From Parelaphostrongylus tenuis (taxonomy: Eukaryota > Nematoda > Chromadorea > Rhabditida > Metastrongylidae), in assembly GCA_019055375.1 (NCBI GenBank), contig JAHQIW010000795.1, positions 62,001 through 126,000 on the forward strand: 64,000 nucleotides of DNA. Reading direction: 5' to 3'. The notes beneath the pieces were generated by a model. That model was not told the DNA's origin and ran no database searches. It saw only the letters and a program-made list of their open reading frames with translations. This document shows positions 1 to 24,200 of this stretch, in pieces. A program made the position numbers and the translations under genes. Positions within the stretch are counted from its first letter, which is position 1. Every line of letters starts with the position of its first letter.

Positions 1-10946
<10,946 letters not shown>

Positions 10947-11898
10947 ACGGTTAGCGTTCAGGACAGTTGAACTTATACGGACAGCTTGGCTCTCCTCCAG
11001 TCGGCACTGCCCGAAACGCGGAACTGTCAACCATCTTCAGTGCTTCTCTTGTCTTCGTTCGTCCAATCATCTTCCTTGTTGATCCAAAGTCCAATTTTTT
11101 TTTTCGCCCACTTGTATTCACCTACCCCATCCTCATTCTCCCGGTCTCCAGCGTCCCACACACGTTATCCCGGTGGTCCATCAAATCGATTCTAATCTTT
11201 ATAGTATTTTTTCTCTAAAAAATTATATACTTTCATGTATAATTTTATTGTTCTATGTCCAGTACATTATGTGCGAGTGTGGAAGTTATAAGCTATTACT
11301 ATAAAGATTATTAAATTTTTTTTATCTGTGTCTCATTTTGGTCAATACAAGGCTGATAGCAAGAACATTCATAACATCTAATTCAACTTAATCAATAATT
11401 ACAGAATAAAAATACTCGTATCAACAAGTTTTCAAAAATGGTTTCAATAAGAACGTGAACGTATCGATAACTCGATGAAAATCACGCACCATGCATCATT
11501 TAAAAAATTACAAACATTCAGATTATTATATGGAGGTAAGATTTACATATAAGAAATCGATTGGAACAAGCGTGAACAAAGTGGTCGTAACAATCAGACA
11601 TTACTGAGACTAGCTATTGTATTTGTATTGTACGTGAGAGTGAATTAGCAGAGCGGAAAAGAGTGCGTACGTTGGCCCTCATGTCAACGATTCTGTTGTG
11701 TGAACGCATATTTTCACCTCGAAGTCAATTATAACGCGTAAATAACAGAAAAAAAAGCAAAAACAAATTAAAAACCGAAGACAAGTCGAACAATCTTCAA
11801 GTAACAGCAACATCAGTAGACCGGCTACACAAACATCAATATCAAAACAAACCATTACAAGCAGATACAATGAGATTCATGAGATTTATGCATCATTT
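10947..11898. other. 3' UTRs of mef-2 and gei-17, convergent
   Basis: There are 952 nt between the two stop codons and no coding sequence. AATAAA on + at 11405-11410 fits mef-2 and AATAAA on - at 11249-11244 fits gei-17. If both are used the two transcripts overlap by about 180 nt. Poly(A) use is inferred. Confidence 0.6.
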
Positions 11899-12297
11899 CT
11901 ATGAAGACATTGTACCACTACTTCCACCGCTATTGTTGTATGCACTCTGTTGTACCAGTGACGCTAAAACTTGTTGTAAATTTGCGCTACTAGTGCTGAA
12001 TGGCTGGACTTGTGCGGGCACTGAATTCGGGCCACCACTACCAAACGGCGGGACTTGTGATGGCCTCGGGGAGTTTGGGTAGCTGAACGGCAGGCTAGTT
12101 GGATTACTGGGCTGATAACGTCCCAGCATGTTGTTGAATGGCGTTTGTGACGGTTGTTTATAGGTCATAGCAAAGTTCGTGCCAGCGTTCAACGACCCGT
12201 GAGGATGTGATGTCGGATATTGCGGTCGAGACGTTGTTGGCTGACTCCACTGTGATTGATGGTAGTACGACAGCGAAGAAGTATTATAGATATTTTG
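11899..12297 (-). CDS. gei-17: gei-17 exon 15, C-terminal tail
   Basis: Acceptor TTGTATTCAG. Gln/Tyr/Pro/Ser-rich tail ([17 protein letters not shown]... GGSSGTMSS) with stop at 11899. Composition resembles disordered tails of PIAS proteins. Confidence 0.85.
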   Translation of the reverse strand, partial: QNIYNTSSLSYYHQSQWSQPTTSRPQYPTSHPHGSLNAGTNFAMTYKQPSQTPFNNMLGRYQPSNPTSLPFSYPNSPRPSQVPPFGSGGPNSVPAQVQPFSTSSANLQQVLASLVQQSAYNNSGGSSGTMSS

Positions 12298-15200
12298 CTG
12301 AATACAAATATAATTGAATTGTTCGCTTTTTGTCTTTGAAGAACAGATTTCTTCAAAATGACACTATTTCATAAAACTGCTTTCCGGAAAAAAATTAAAA
12401 CGCAAACAAAAACTGTCATGAACAGAAAACTATTTCCTCTGAAGATCACCAAAATTTTCAGTTAACATGTATGTCGGATATTTCTCATTTTCACTCAACT
12501 AGATTACTCTGTACGTAGCAATCGGTCCTATCTTAGTTGATATAAAAATCCGTTTCGTCCTTTTCTATCTCGCGTCGATTTTTGACTTAAATTATACTTT
12601 AAAGCAGCTAACATCTGCTCTATTAACCGGTACGTTTCTCAGTGATAGCAGAGCATTACGCAAAAATTGATACATCAAGCGTTTGTCGTACATCTAACGA
12701 AGGTTATATAGATAATCCTTGTTGGCAGTTTCAAGATGTTCCTTCGAAATGATTAATTAGCTAAAACTAAGTACATTTGCAACCCCGTAGTGTCGTTTTC
12801 ATTGTTTTTTTCAGAGTAACGATATCATTGCTGCAGACCACGGATTCGTGGTTTTATAAACCGGAATGAAACAACCCGGAATCTATTCGGAAAAAAAAAT
12901 CGTAAGACGCAAAAAATACTACTAAGTGTCATCCTTCGTTCTTTGTGTGGTGGTCAAGATACTCATTAAACGGTATTTGGATATCGTACTCTGATAGATA
13001 ATAACAATTTGGATTTGCAGTACAGCAACTCCAATAGCAATTAAATTAACCACGCTTTTTTGACCACCAAAATAATAAGGCAAAACTACAATTGCGTGCG
13101 GCATAAGGCTATCTTGTACAGTGGATCAAAATATTCGCGGGCACTTGCTTTTTGACGTTATTATGAGGACGTTGAATATAGGAGTAAACTTACACGACCA
13201 CTAAGAACGTTGTGCGGGTGTGATGGTGCTATCCGACTCGCTGCTCCTAAAACGCTACTGGTCGTTATTGTTGATGATGAGATCGGACAGCTCACTATCT
13301 CGCTAGCTGATGTGCTTGTTGGTATACCAAAAACAGACGGCAATGACGATGAAGAACAATTCACTGGCTAAACAGTACTGTTAACGCTCTTTTGGAACTC
13401 AATCTTATCAACTGTTTCTAAACCTCTCTATATACATCTAACATAGCCTGTGAGAATGTTCCGAGTCGCTGTGGGCGGACGACACCGCCGAAACTTACGT
13501 TGACTCCGACGTACCAACTTCGAAAAGGCTCCAAACATTTTCACAGACTTCTCCAGAACGTTAGAAATCCACCACTCCTCACCGTATTTTGACTCAAAGT
13601 TGTTGCCGGTCGCGGAGGACTTTCATCGTCAAGTATAATTATCGAACTATCGCGTGATCGAGGAGTTGGCGTTGCACTCATAGGCCCCGTTTCGCTTAGA
13701 GATCTGAGTATTGCTTGATCAACTGCTTCCCGCTCATCATCATCAGAATCCGAGATAACTGAAAACAAGCACGTTTACGAACCATAAGTAATTAGGAAGA
13801 TGTTGGCTAACCTATGACATCGTCGACATTTTGTTTTATTTTATTAGTACTTTGGTTCTGATTCGAATTCGTTGTGCTATTCGCAGTTGACATCGAAGGT
13901 ATGTCGTCGTCGTCATCTACATCTATGCACTCAGACGCCACTGTTCGATAAGATCCATCAACTAATAGTTCAACTTCGATAGCATGCTCATCCACGTTGG
14001 CCAATAAAGTTTTGAAGTACCTAGAATAGATACCGTCATGAAGCTAGCTTACCAGGTTTCTTGAACAATGGCAAGTCGTTTTTAAGATTTTTTTTGAAAT
14101 AATTCTCCAAATAAACTGCTTTACAAGAAACACTCGGTTCAAAAAATTCAAATGTTTGATTCAAAAAACGACAGGCAGAGAATTATATAGAATTAAACTC
14201 ATGATAATTCAACCTAACCCTAAAAATAGCTTTTTCTTCATTGCTTTGGCGACAGCCAGAAAGAATTTCTCATGAGCAATTTTCCTACTTCCACTATGCA
14301 GACACAATTTTGCTATCTATACGGAAGACTATAACGTATAATTATTGAATCAGCGTTGTTTATGCAAAACAACATTTCTACAGACATGAATACTTACTCT
14401 TTGAAGATGAAAAAAATATGTGAATGATTCGTCATAAATCGACGATGATTCTGATAATCAGAACAACTTCAAAACAACAAACATCTATTGTTCAAAAATT
14501 CCGTTTCAAAAATCTATACTCCCTAACACTCTAAGAAACCAAAAAATGTCATTTATGAAGAGAGAATGGAAAGAAGCTTAAGTGACACCTAAAAGCCTCA
14601 TTATAAAAAAAAACTGGCAAACAAATGAAGAAAACCGCGCCAAAAGCACTTATGAGCTCACTGATTAAGTATCAATTTGAGATATTAGCTAGACACCGTC
14701 GCTCATTCAAACGCTTGGATCTTTATTAGACTATATGTTAGGAATCAATGGAAAGTTTGTCGTGTTAGCTGATGCCTTGCAGAAAATCTTGTGGGGAAAC
14801 CGATTGAATAAATATTAAGTCTACTCACAAGTTTTGGCTTGAGAACAATTAACAGCAAATATACTAACCGGAAGTAATTGAAACTGCTTAACACCACTAC
14901 TCAAAATATGCGAAATTAGTCTTAACACATTTTTGTCACCTCTCAGGCAACAAATCAATACCGATCTAAACAGAATTTTCCGACCTTTCTTTTGGTGACA
15001 AATTTGCCCATACTTGCCGCCAACGAGGAGCTCCAACTCCACGTCCAAATCGATTCCTACAGAAGGCTATGCTAATCATTTTAAGAACAGACCGGACAAT
15101 TCACTTGGACTTGCTGCCAGCTATAAAGACGATCAACGCCAAGCGCTAATGTGAGCACCTGGACTGCTGCAATCGGGCCCTTCTCACGTCCACGTCGCCG

Positions 15201-18200
15201 CAATCCCTTCTTGCTTCAAGACAACACAAGGCTGAAGATCAACAAATTGAGAAAGAGGAAGTTGACTGAACTGGGCTGGAAATTGCTGGATCATCCGCCG
15301 TATAACCCTGACTTGTCACCGTCTGACTATCACCTCTTCCGGTCGCTGGATCAGTTCTTGAGCAAGAAGTAGTACTGAGATATCAATCATTTGCATCATG
15401 GATTGACAACTTCTGTCGAATCCAAGCATGATGAGCTCTATTGTGCGCTGATAATTTGTTGCCTAACAGATGGCAGAAATGTGTTCACGCTAAGGGCGCA
15501 TAATTTGAAAAGCGTTGTTGAGCACTTCTAATTATTTGCGGTTAATAAATCTGGTGTTCATTCCAGTACAAAGATTTATAAGACGTAATTTTGAAAAAAT
15601 TAAGCAACGAAAACCGCTCAGCAATAAACACTGGTAAAACGTGTTGAATTCATCGTGGAAGTGTCCACTGCGCCTCCGTTTGCATAGCGAACACAGATAA
15701 GCACACATGATGGAGACGTTACACTTTCATATATCAAAAACAGTAAAATTAAATGAATAAAACAATTTCTCTTCATGGTGTAGAGCTCCATAGGTGACAC
15801 ACACTAAAGCTTCAGCCCTTTAGTCGTAATTGCTCAGCATTTTACAGTACTATATCGCCAACAGTTTTTGATACGCCACGGATTGCAATTTGACAACAGA
15901 AGACGAACACAAAAGCTAGCTAGATTCAACGTAGAGCAATGAAATGAAGATTTTTCAATACGCTAAAACTAAGATATGAACCGATTTACCATTCAATCAA
16001 AGTGGTGCCGCCATTCCTTTATTCGTTCTCGCAATTTCGAAATATATTTGTGGAGCTTACCCATCAATAATGATTTGCTTGTACGGCGCCCAATCACTGC
16101 AGACGGGACATCGCCATGTTGGCCGCTTCTCGTTCATCTGTAGGTAGTTGTACAAGTCGAAACACTGTAGGTGAGAACATTTCTTGCAGCGAGCAGGAAG
16201 CGTGATTCGCGTCCGTGAAAGCTGAATTTGAACAATTCGAAATCACAAACTAAAAAACTATGCGCAATTTCGAAAAACCTCAAAACTCTGTAGTTTCACA
16301 CGCACTCACATTGAAGTTTCGAAGAGCAAAATATGAAAAAGACCAAAAGATCAAAAACAGTTTATCTGGAACGAAATGGTTTTTAGGTGGAAACGATAAA
16401 GAAATGAATATACACTTTTTTTTACATTCAATTTGGCGAGAATTTCTTCGATGGCACTTGACGAGCTCACATCCAATTTTACATAAATGTTATTGGTAAT
16501 AACACAGTTCCTTGTGAAAACATCACTTTCACTCTTACTTGGGCAATTTGATAGCAATGACTCAAAACCGGTATTGATATCATCACAACCAGGTGTCATC
16601 ATCTCACCCACATGACCAGCTGTTATTTTACCTCCATCTCGAGACAATAATTTCAGTGCGCTCGCTTTCAGGGATATTATATGCAAAATATTTCAAATTG
16701 TTAGCAATTTAGGCATGTCCCAAAGTAGTGCAGTTGCAGTTAGAACCATGTTGCCACTCTTCCACATCGGCTTTCTTTTAAATAAATTCAATGTCCTCTT
16801 TAGACTTCACCGGACACGAGTTTGATTCAGAATCTTTGTTCGGGAAACGTCTAGGCGCTTCCGTAGTCCTTCACAGTCATTCTTACCATGTGACTCTTCA
16901 TAGTAGCATGGAATCGAATTCAATGGATTGATGCTCAGATGAAGTGACCTCTCCCATCGTAAACTTCTCTGTTTCTATGCAGACAAAACGTTTGCTTGAT
17001 TGCAACAACCTCCTCGTACCTTAATCTACAGGAAAATACTACAGCCTCACACTAGTGCTTCAAAGCAATTCTTTGACCTCTCTATTTCTGGCTATAAAAA
17101 CTACTACTCTGATATTCTGTTATTTGCTGAAACTGCACACAAAAAAATTTGCACTAGAAATATGCGCATCGCAACGCGTCATGAAGAAATAGCACGCTAC
17201 CATATGCCAACTGTACCTTCAAGATAATTAATTTTAAGATTTCGTTAAATAAACCAATTGAAAGTCTGGAGCTTTATAAAATGATCGCAGTCGGATCTTC
17301 CCTTACAAAAGCTGAATGAATGAACGGCACATACACATCAGCAGTCAGTCCTTGTAAGCAGATATTTCATGAAGATATGCTTGAATAACGACCATAGAAA
17401 ATAATGAACCTATCTCACCGCACACATAAATCTCATCAATTTTCAACCAGCGTTCAGCCAAAATGATAGCGAATGTGAATCCATAGTAGGGGTGCTAGAT
17501 GTGAGGAAAAATTCACCGGACATAATAAGCTAATCTTCAACTGCGCCATAGCGATTTCATCGTCATTTGAACCGGATAATCGAGCACGAATCACATCTCT
17601 AGTAACGTGTTCTTCCTGCCAATGATTCTAAAAAATCGTAAATAAAATGAAGTAAATATGATGCTAACACCTGTGAAAGCAAACCATACCACTGCTTCTT
17701 TATTCTCGTATAGAGGACAAGCCGCATCACCAGTAGCTCGATCACGAAGTATCTCTGATGTCAACCGATGTACCTGTAAGAGAAGAAGGCAAGATAAAGC
17801 AATTAACTATACATTTTAGTAGACCGACATTTAATCTATATATCAATTTAAGCAACAAAATCGTCAGACGAAATTGTTACAAAAGTGATCAATGTGCAAA
17901 CGAACACATGAATATAGGAACTGATATATATAAAAAAAAACTAAGTTACTAATGGAACGGATGTGAAAAAAATTAAATCCGTTCTATCAAATCTGGACAA
18001 TCGTAGCATTGTTATTCCTCTGTAATTTAGGATGCGCAAGGAAAGAAAACTTTGGCTTTTTCTTCTTCAAAGAAAATAATGTCTAGCTGATGTAAAGGCC
18101 TCCTTCGTTCGTAATGCATGCGTCGCAAATTGACTTACCAAATAAACGGCTACTGCCCATGTTCTTTTGTCACCTGTCCATTCCACCATTCAATCGTACT

Positions 18201-21200
18201 GGTCGTGTTGGATCCCGTGCATTCATACAATTTTGCGTGATATCAACAGGTCTTGATGGCCGTTTTGGTTCAACATTCGGTTTATTAGTAGGAATGACAG
18301 CCTGGAAAAATATACGCCTTTTTTTTTACATTCCGGAAGAAATACGTGCTTAAAGAGAACCTCACTAAACTTCAATGCTCAACATCTTACTATTGCAGTA
18401 AGTGCAGAAAAAAATTTGTATCATGTCGTTGATAAGGTGAAAACTAATCTTAAAATCCGCAACAGCTACGAGTGATTCTTTGAGATAGGTAGATTCTTAT
18501 AAGTACAGTTATAAACCACCACATCAGACTATTCCAGTCATACCACTCCTTTCCAGGTATTTCAGTCAACACTTAATTTGAAATGACCCACCGGCAACTG
18601 CACTAATTGATCTTCAATCCTGACGATGCAATTTAGCGGGAAATCGTCGGCTAATTCTTGCGAATTGTAGTTCTGAGGCACTTGAAAAAACCTGAACCAA
18701 TCGATAAAATTACAGATAAGCAATGATAAGGTTTTGAAGATTATGATGACTTCCTTACTGACTTACCTGAGTTGAATTTCGAATCGTGGCAAAGGCGCCG
18801 ACTGAGACCAATTCCCAAGCCGCTCTCGCGGAACAGAGAATGAGAACGATTGCTGCAATGCGCCTCATGTTATGGTGAAATTATCTATTGAAGGATGTCT
18901 TCGATTCAAAAAGCAATACCCACCTTACACGGAGTTTTAACGCCGGATAGGACAGATGGTAATTCCATTGGATCGAGCAATATTTGATGGACGTCGAAAA
19001 ACGGCAAGTCCATTGGAACAAGGTTTCTCAGCACTCGACACTATAAAAAAAACTTGGTATATTGTTCGGCTACAAATCGTCCTACTATGAATAATTAAGG
19101 CGTCAAATCATCTCATACGTTTAACCTTAACAACAATACTCAACAGAATGATTCCGAGAGAATAACCTTATATGTAACCGGCGTAATCTGTCAATTTGCA
19201 TTTCTGACCTCCTCTTTCATAAATACTCCAAACTAACCTCTCCCAAAAACGATACGCCTCAGTTTAACGACCGATATGCCGCGCATAAAGCGTGACTGAG
19301 ACAAACTGATTAGGGACACAACAAACTAACCTACTCATATATTACTTTCATATGCGACAGACTTAATTTGCTAACACGGCTTTTCCGATAGTACTAACGA
19401 AACTGAGAAAGACATTTACAAAGAAAAACAAAAACATCTTACTTACTTGTTGAAGTGCACTCGAGTGCATGGGAGGCATCAACTGACTGCCTCGATACTG
19501 AGTGTATGCTGTACTATTTCCATTTATCGCTGCCCCGTTTGATGGCGGTACGTATCCCCTGCAATAAAATTCAGATTTTCCAAACTGAATTTAGAATAGC
19601 GTCGCTTACGTCATCCTTCGCTTAATCTTCCATAAAATAATAAATGTTATAAAATACTAGTTTCTTGACCTCGCTCACAGACTGCTGCAACCAGTTAGCA
19701 CTGATGAAAACAGAAAAAGAGACGAAAAAAAATGTCTTCAAAGAAAAGAAGATAACACAAACTCAAGGTATTAGTATTATGATACAGAATGAAACTGGTT
19801 GGACTGAAAGTCTCAATGATGTACTCCATAAGTGCCACTATACCAAAACTGTCAAGATCGAGGCACTATGAAAATTTATGGAGGTTCTAGTCCAAACAGC
19901 TGAAATGTGTAATATTTCACACTGCTGCTACTGCGCATGGATTTTTGCAGATTTCACAATCAGTACTCCTAAGTCCGAAGAAGAACGAAGAACAACATGT
20001 AGTGCAAAAAATCAGGTGTGTTGGGTTGGAAAGAAAATCTCCCGACTTTTTCTTCATCGATTTTTTTTTCATGCATCTGGGTTCTTGCTTCTATTATCGT
20101 TTAGAGCACCTTCTTGAGGCTATTTTGATATATAACACATAAATATGCTTTATATTGGAATTCTCCGGAGAGCAGAAACGGTTGTTGACGCTACACTAGT
20201 CTCGTTTGAGTTCAAAGGCTGTTTTGGCACGCAACAACACTCGTGTAGCGATAACAATCGTTTTTGCTCCCGGAACAGTTCCACCTTGAAACAAATGTAT
20301 GTGTTATATATCAAAATGACCACAAGAAGGTGCTTCAAACGTCAGTAAAAACATGGACTCAAACGCTTGAAAAATAATTAACAAAAACGGAAAAGTACGA
20401 AAATTTCTTGCCAACTCATTTTTTTTTGAACAAATTTAAAACACATTTACTCGAAAGAGAACAGGTGGGGAGGATTATCAGCTCAACAAAAACAGAAAGA
20501 ATACTCCGTTCTCATGACATATGTGAGTCTAACATCCGCAGATCGGAGAGGAGACAAGGCGCAGAGACTAGCACTATCACTTGACACCACTGGACATATT
20601 CAAAGACACCGACTGCACTTTACTAGAGACGTTTTTTTTTAAGTGGAGATTGCTAGCGCGTAGTAAAACGAGTTCGCAACCACTCGGGACAGGACATCGG
20701 CAGCAAGAGCGCGCCAATATCAAAGTGGTCATGACGTTACGAAGTCGTCGCGTCGCTTAGCATCAGTCGAATCGTGGGTCCTGCATGGAAGATCAATACG
20801 TGCTCTCAGTCGGAGAAGCTTTTCCTCTTACTCAGTTCCGATCGAGCATACTCACTCACCTTCCGCACCTCTCTCACTTCAACCTACCCTAAGATGGATC
20901 GATATCAAATAAATCTTACCGCACTGGGATCTGATACGGTGACACTCGCGCGTTTTTCCCAACGAGTAGCTTTACCTGAAGTAACATGAAATAAGACAAG
21001 AAATAACCAGTTCTACACACTGTACGTGCTGATCAACATGTTTCACCTGACTTGCCACCTGGAACTGAACCGACGGCGTACGAAGCAGCTCTGTACAGCG
21101 CTGGATCAGCTCTTGCTTTTTGCCTAACTTAGGCATCTTGAACATAGATAGCACCGTTTGCAATTCGTTCACTCGCATTGATGCTATCATACTCTAAAAC

Positions 21201-24200
21201 AGCAGCTGCCACTGTGTATCGCAAAATGGAAAAAAACTTACCCATTAAGCTAGTCAACTTGGCAGTCCCTTTCGCAACTCACTACCACCAAAAGAAAAAA
21301 AAAACATTTGAAAAATTGGACACAAAATGTAGACTAACGTACAACTGAATCACAAAAAACAACCATTATACTTCCATCCGGAAAATACATTTCTCATGAC
21401 AATGGAAAGGGAACTTTTTTTCAAATAATAACACTTTTTTCTGGATTGCAAAAGCTACATGGAAGTGAAACCATAGAATGATGCACGTATATCATATCCA
21501 GCTGATCTAGTATCAATGAAAGCTAGTCATAGCCATAAATTTCCATCTTTCTCATGCGTCGCTAGTTGTCAGATATCTATCAACTTTCCATTGAGACATG
21601 TAACAATAATTACAACATGGACAGAACCAGCAAGATCTACCACTGAAATTGAATCTCAGTAAACAAATAACTGATCAGTAGACTAAGATAATTCACCCGT
21701 TATTGAATTTTATCCTCATCTACCATTTGGAAACTGACAACAAAACGTCTGTCTCGAAAAATTCACTGGGCTGCGCTGAAACTGGCGCTCATGGATATCG
21801 CAGTCCAATCAAAAGAAAAAGCGCGCCAGGTGCAATGGGATAACACGGTCGGGACGGCAGTCGATTGATCGCGTAGCACGATCCGCAAGCGGCGCACGAC
21901 TTTTATAACTTAATTATGGTTTTAATCGCCGTTTCGAAGAAATGAAGGTTAGTGGAGTAAATCTGACACCACATATTTTTCTCTTCATTCTCATACGCTT
22001 CGGTGCATACGTAACTTGCAAGCGAAGAAAACTTCAATGGTGTGACGTAGTTTGCTTTTCGCTCTTACAACACTATACAAAGACCCTTCTGCGAACCGAA
22101 TCTAATTTTGAATCCACCAGGAATTATGCCACTAAATGACCACTGAACTTTTACTAAAAATCCATCCACTGACCCTAATTGAACATAAACTGCGTGCCGT
22201 GTGAGAAACGTAACCTTATTTTTACTGCCGCAGCCTAGTGAAAATCGAGAACAGCGTTGAGGTCGCCGAGATTTGAGAATACGGATAATTATCAAAAGTT
22301 TAGAGGAACTGCTCTGTCCAGCTTCAAAGGCCTTTAGATGATCGTGCACCTGAAAAGGTGCACGCCAAGGAACGAGTTAATAATGCTTAACTCGTCTTCT
22401 TTCAATAAACTAATTACAGCATTTCATTTACCAAACATGCTGTGAAATTACAATAAAGTTTCTAGGAATCCTCAATCAAAATGTGGTGAAAATTTTGCGA
22501 CTTCATCGAAGACAGCTTGTAGCAAGGGCCCTACGGGTATCACGCCGTCAACTATCAATGAAAGCTTCTTCCACCTAGCTTGTCTCAACCCACAACACAA
22601 TAAGATAAGAAAAAAAAACATCAGGCAGCAAAACTCATTCGTCTCCTATGAAGACACTGACTAGCGAATTAACTACAACCAACGTTAAAACATCGAATTT
22701 GCAAAGAAAAGCACAACTCAATTACAATCGAATTAGGACAGCCTAAACGAATATGAAAATTACAATACAATACAATCTACTGATCGGCTGAAGATACATA
22801 GTTTTCTGCAAATGAAAGCTAACCTTCAACAATAATAGATTACAAGCATAATCAATCATCAGGCGGGAATGAACTCAGATACGAGCAATGCATCTGATTG
22901 AAAGGCGATGGAAAATTATCACTGATCGATGTATTGCAAGTTCTTCCGAAGTTGCTCATTAGCTTATACAGTTCTCATTGTCAACATCGACTAATGAAGA
23001 CAAGTCAAACATCCAGATGTGCTACAAAATGACTATCATGTTGGGAATTTTCGCCTTCAGGGCGGTCGTGAAGTACGCGTTGTACTGCAAAGTTCATCAT
23101 GCTCACAGATGTCCCGTACATATTATTGAATGAAGTGATCTACAAAATCCTGTTCTAGTAAAAATGCAAGCTGATTTTGATTTTCGTCATCAACTGAACA
23201 TGTCTTCAAATCACTGAGAAGATTCGATATCAATTTGATATTAGGGTGATTTTGTACAACAGACAACAACCGGGGCATCATGACCTGATTTCATCCTATC
23301 ACAAACTCCTAAGTACTTTCTTCTTCAATTCCAAAAGCATAAGCAAAGCAAGTAGCATAGTATTCGGATGGCAAAAAATTTTTCACACTTTTCATTTCTA
23401 TTGTATATTTTTCATGCACTCAAGTTTTTCTTCTACCGTCGTTTAAACAAGCTTCTTGCAGTCATTTTGATACATAACACCTACACATTTGTTTCAAGAT
23501 GTAATTGTCCCACGGCAAAAGCGATTTTTGATACTACACTAGTATCGTTGCGTGCCGAAGCAGCACTTCAACCCAAACGATACTCGTGTAGCATCAACAA
23601 TCGTTTCTGCTCTCGAGACAGTTTCATCTCGAACCAATAGTGCGTGTCATATTCAAGATAACCGTAAGAAGCTACTCTAAACGATAGTAAAAGCAAAAGC
23701 TCAAGTGCATAAAAAATTATCAAAAAAGACGAGAAAGTCCGGAAAAGCCAGCAGAAACCCAGCAGGTTTCTCATCTCTCCGGAATCGCGAAATAGGTATC
23801 AGTCTTGTAATACCTCGATTCACGTGAGCACACCCAAGCACGACTGTCTCAGAATTTCAGACAGATTCAACTGGATCAGAATCCAACGACAATCATGTTG
23901 TGTATCTCAAAAACAGTAGTTGAATTCAGAAGTACAAAAATTTATGTTCTATGACGGCAGCTTCAAGGATACGAAGTGAAGGCAAAAAGTGCTGGAGTTT
24001 GCAATCAGTAGCTCATTGAACGTTTCAACACGCACTTCACGCCCATTCGTTGATTCTCAAAAAGTTAACATGGGTTTTTTCTTCCAAATAAGAATAGTCC
24101 AGCATTGAAACCTTTGCTACTCAAAATGTAGTTCACTGTGATCACCAATTGGACCGGAATAAAGAGCGCACTGTCTTCGATTTACATTCTAAACTCTTCA

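Noticed and set aside
11870..12082. 70-codon plus frame
   Set aside because: It is antisense to the last gei-17 exon.
14821..15048. 75-codon minus frame beginning MDVELELLV as a gei-17 exon
   Set aside because: It superficially resembles [10 protein letters not shown] of gei-17, but it lies in a mariner copy; the true next exon ([11 protein letters not shown]) at 14020 joins in phase.
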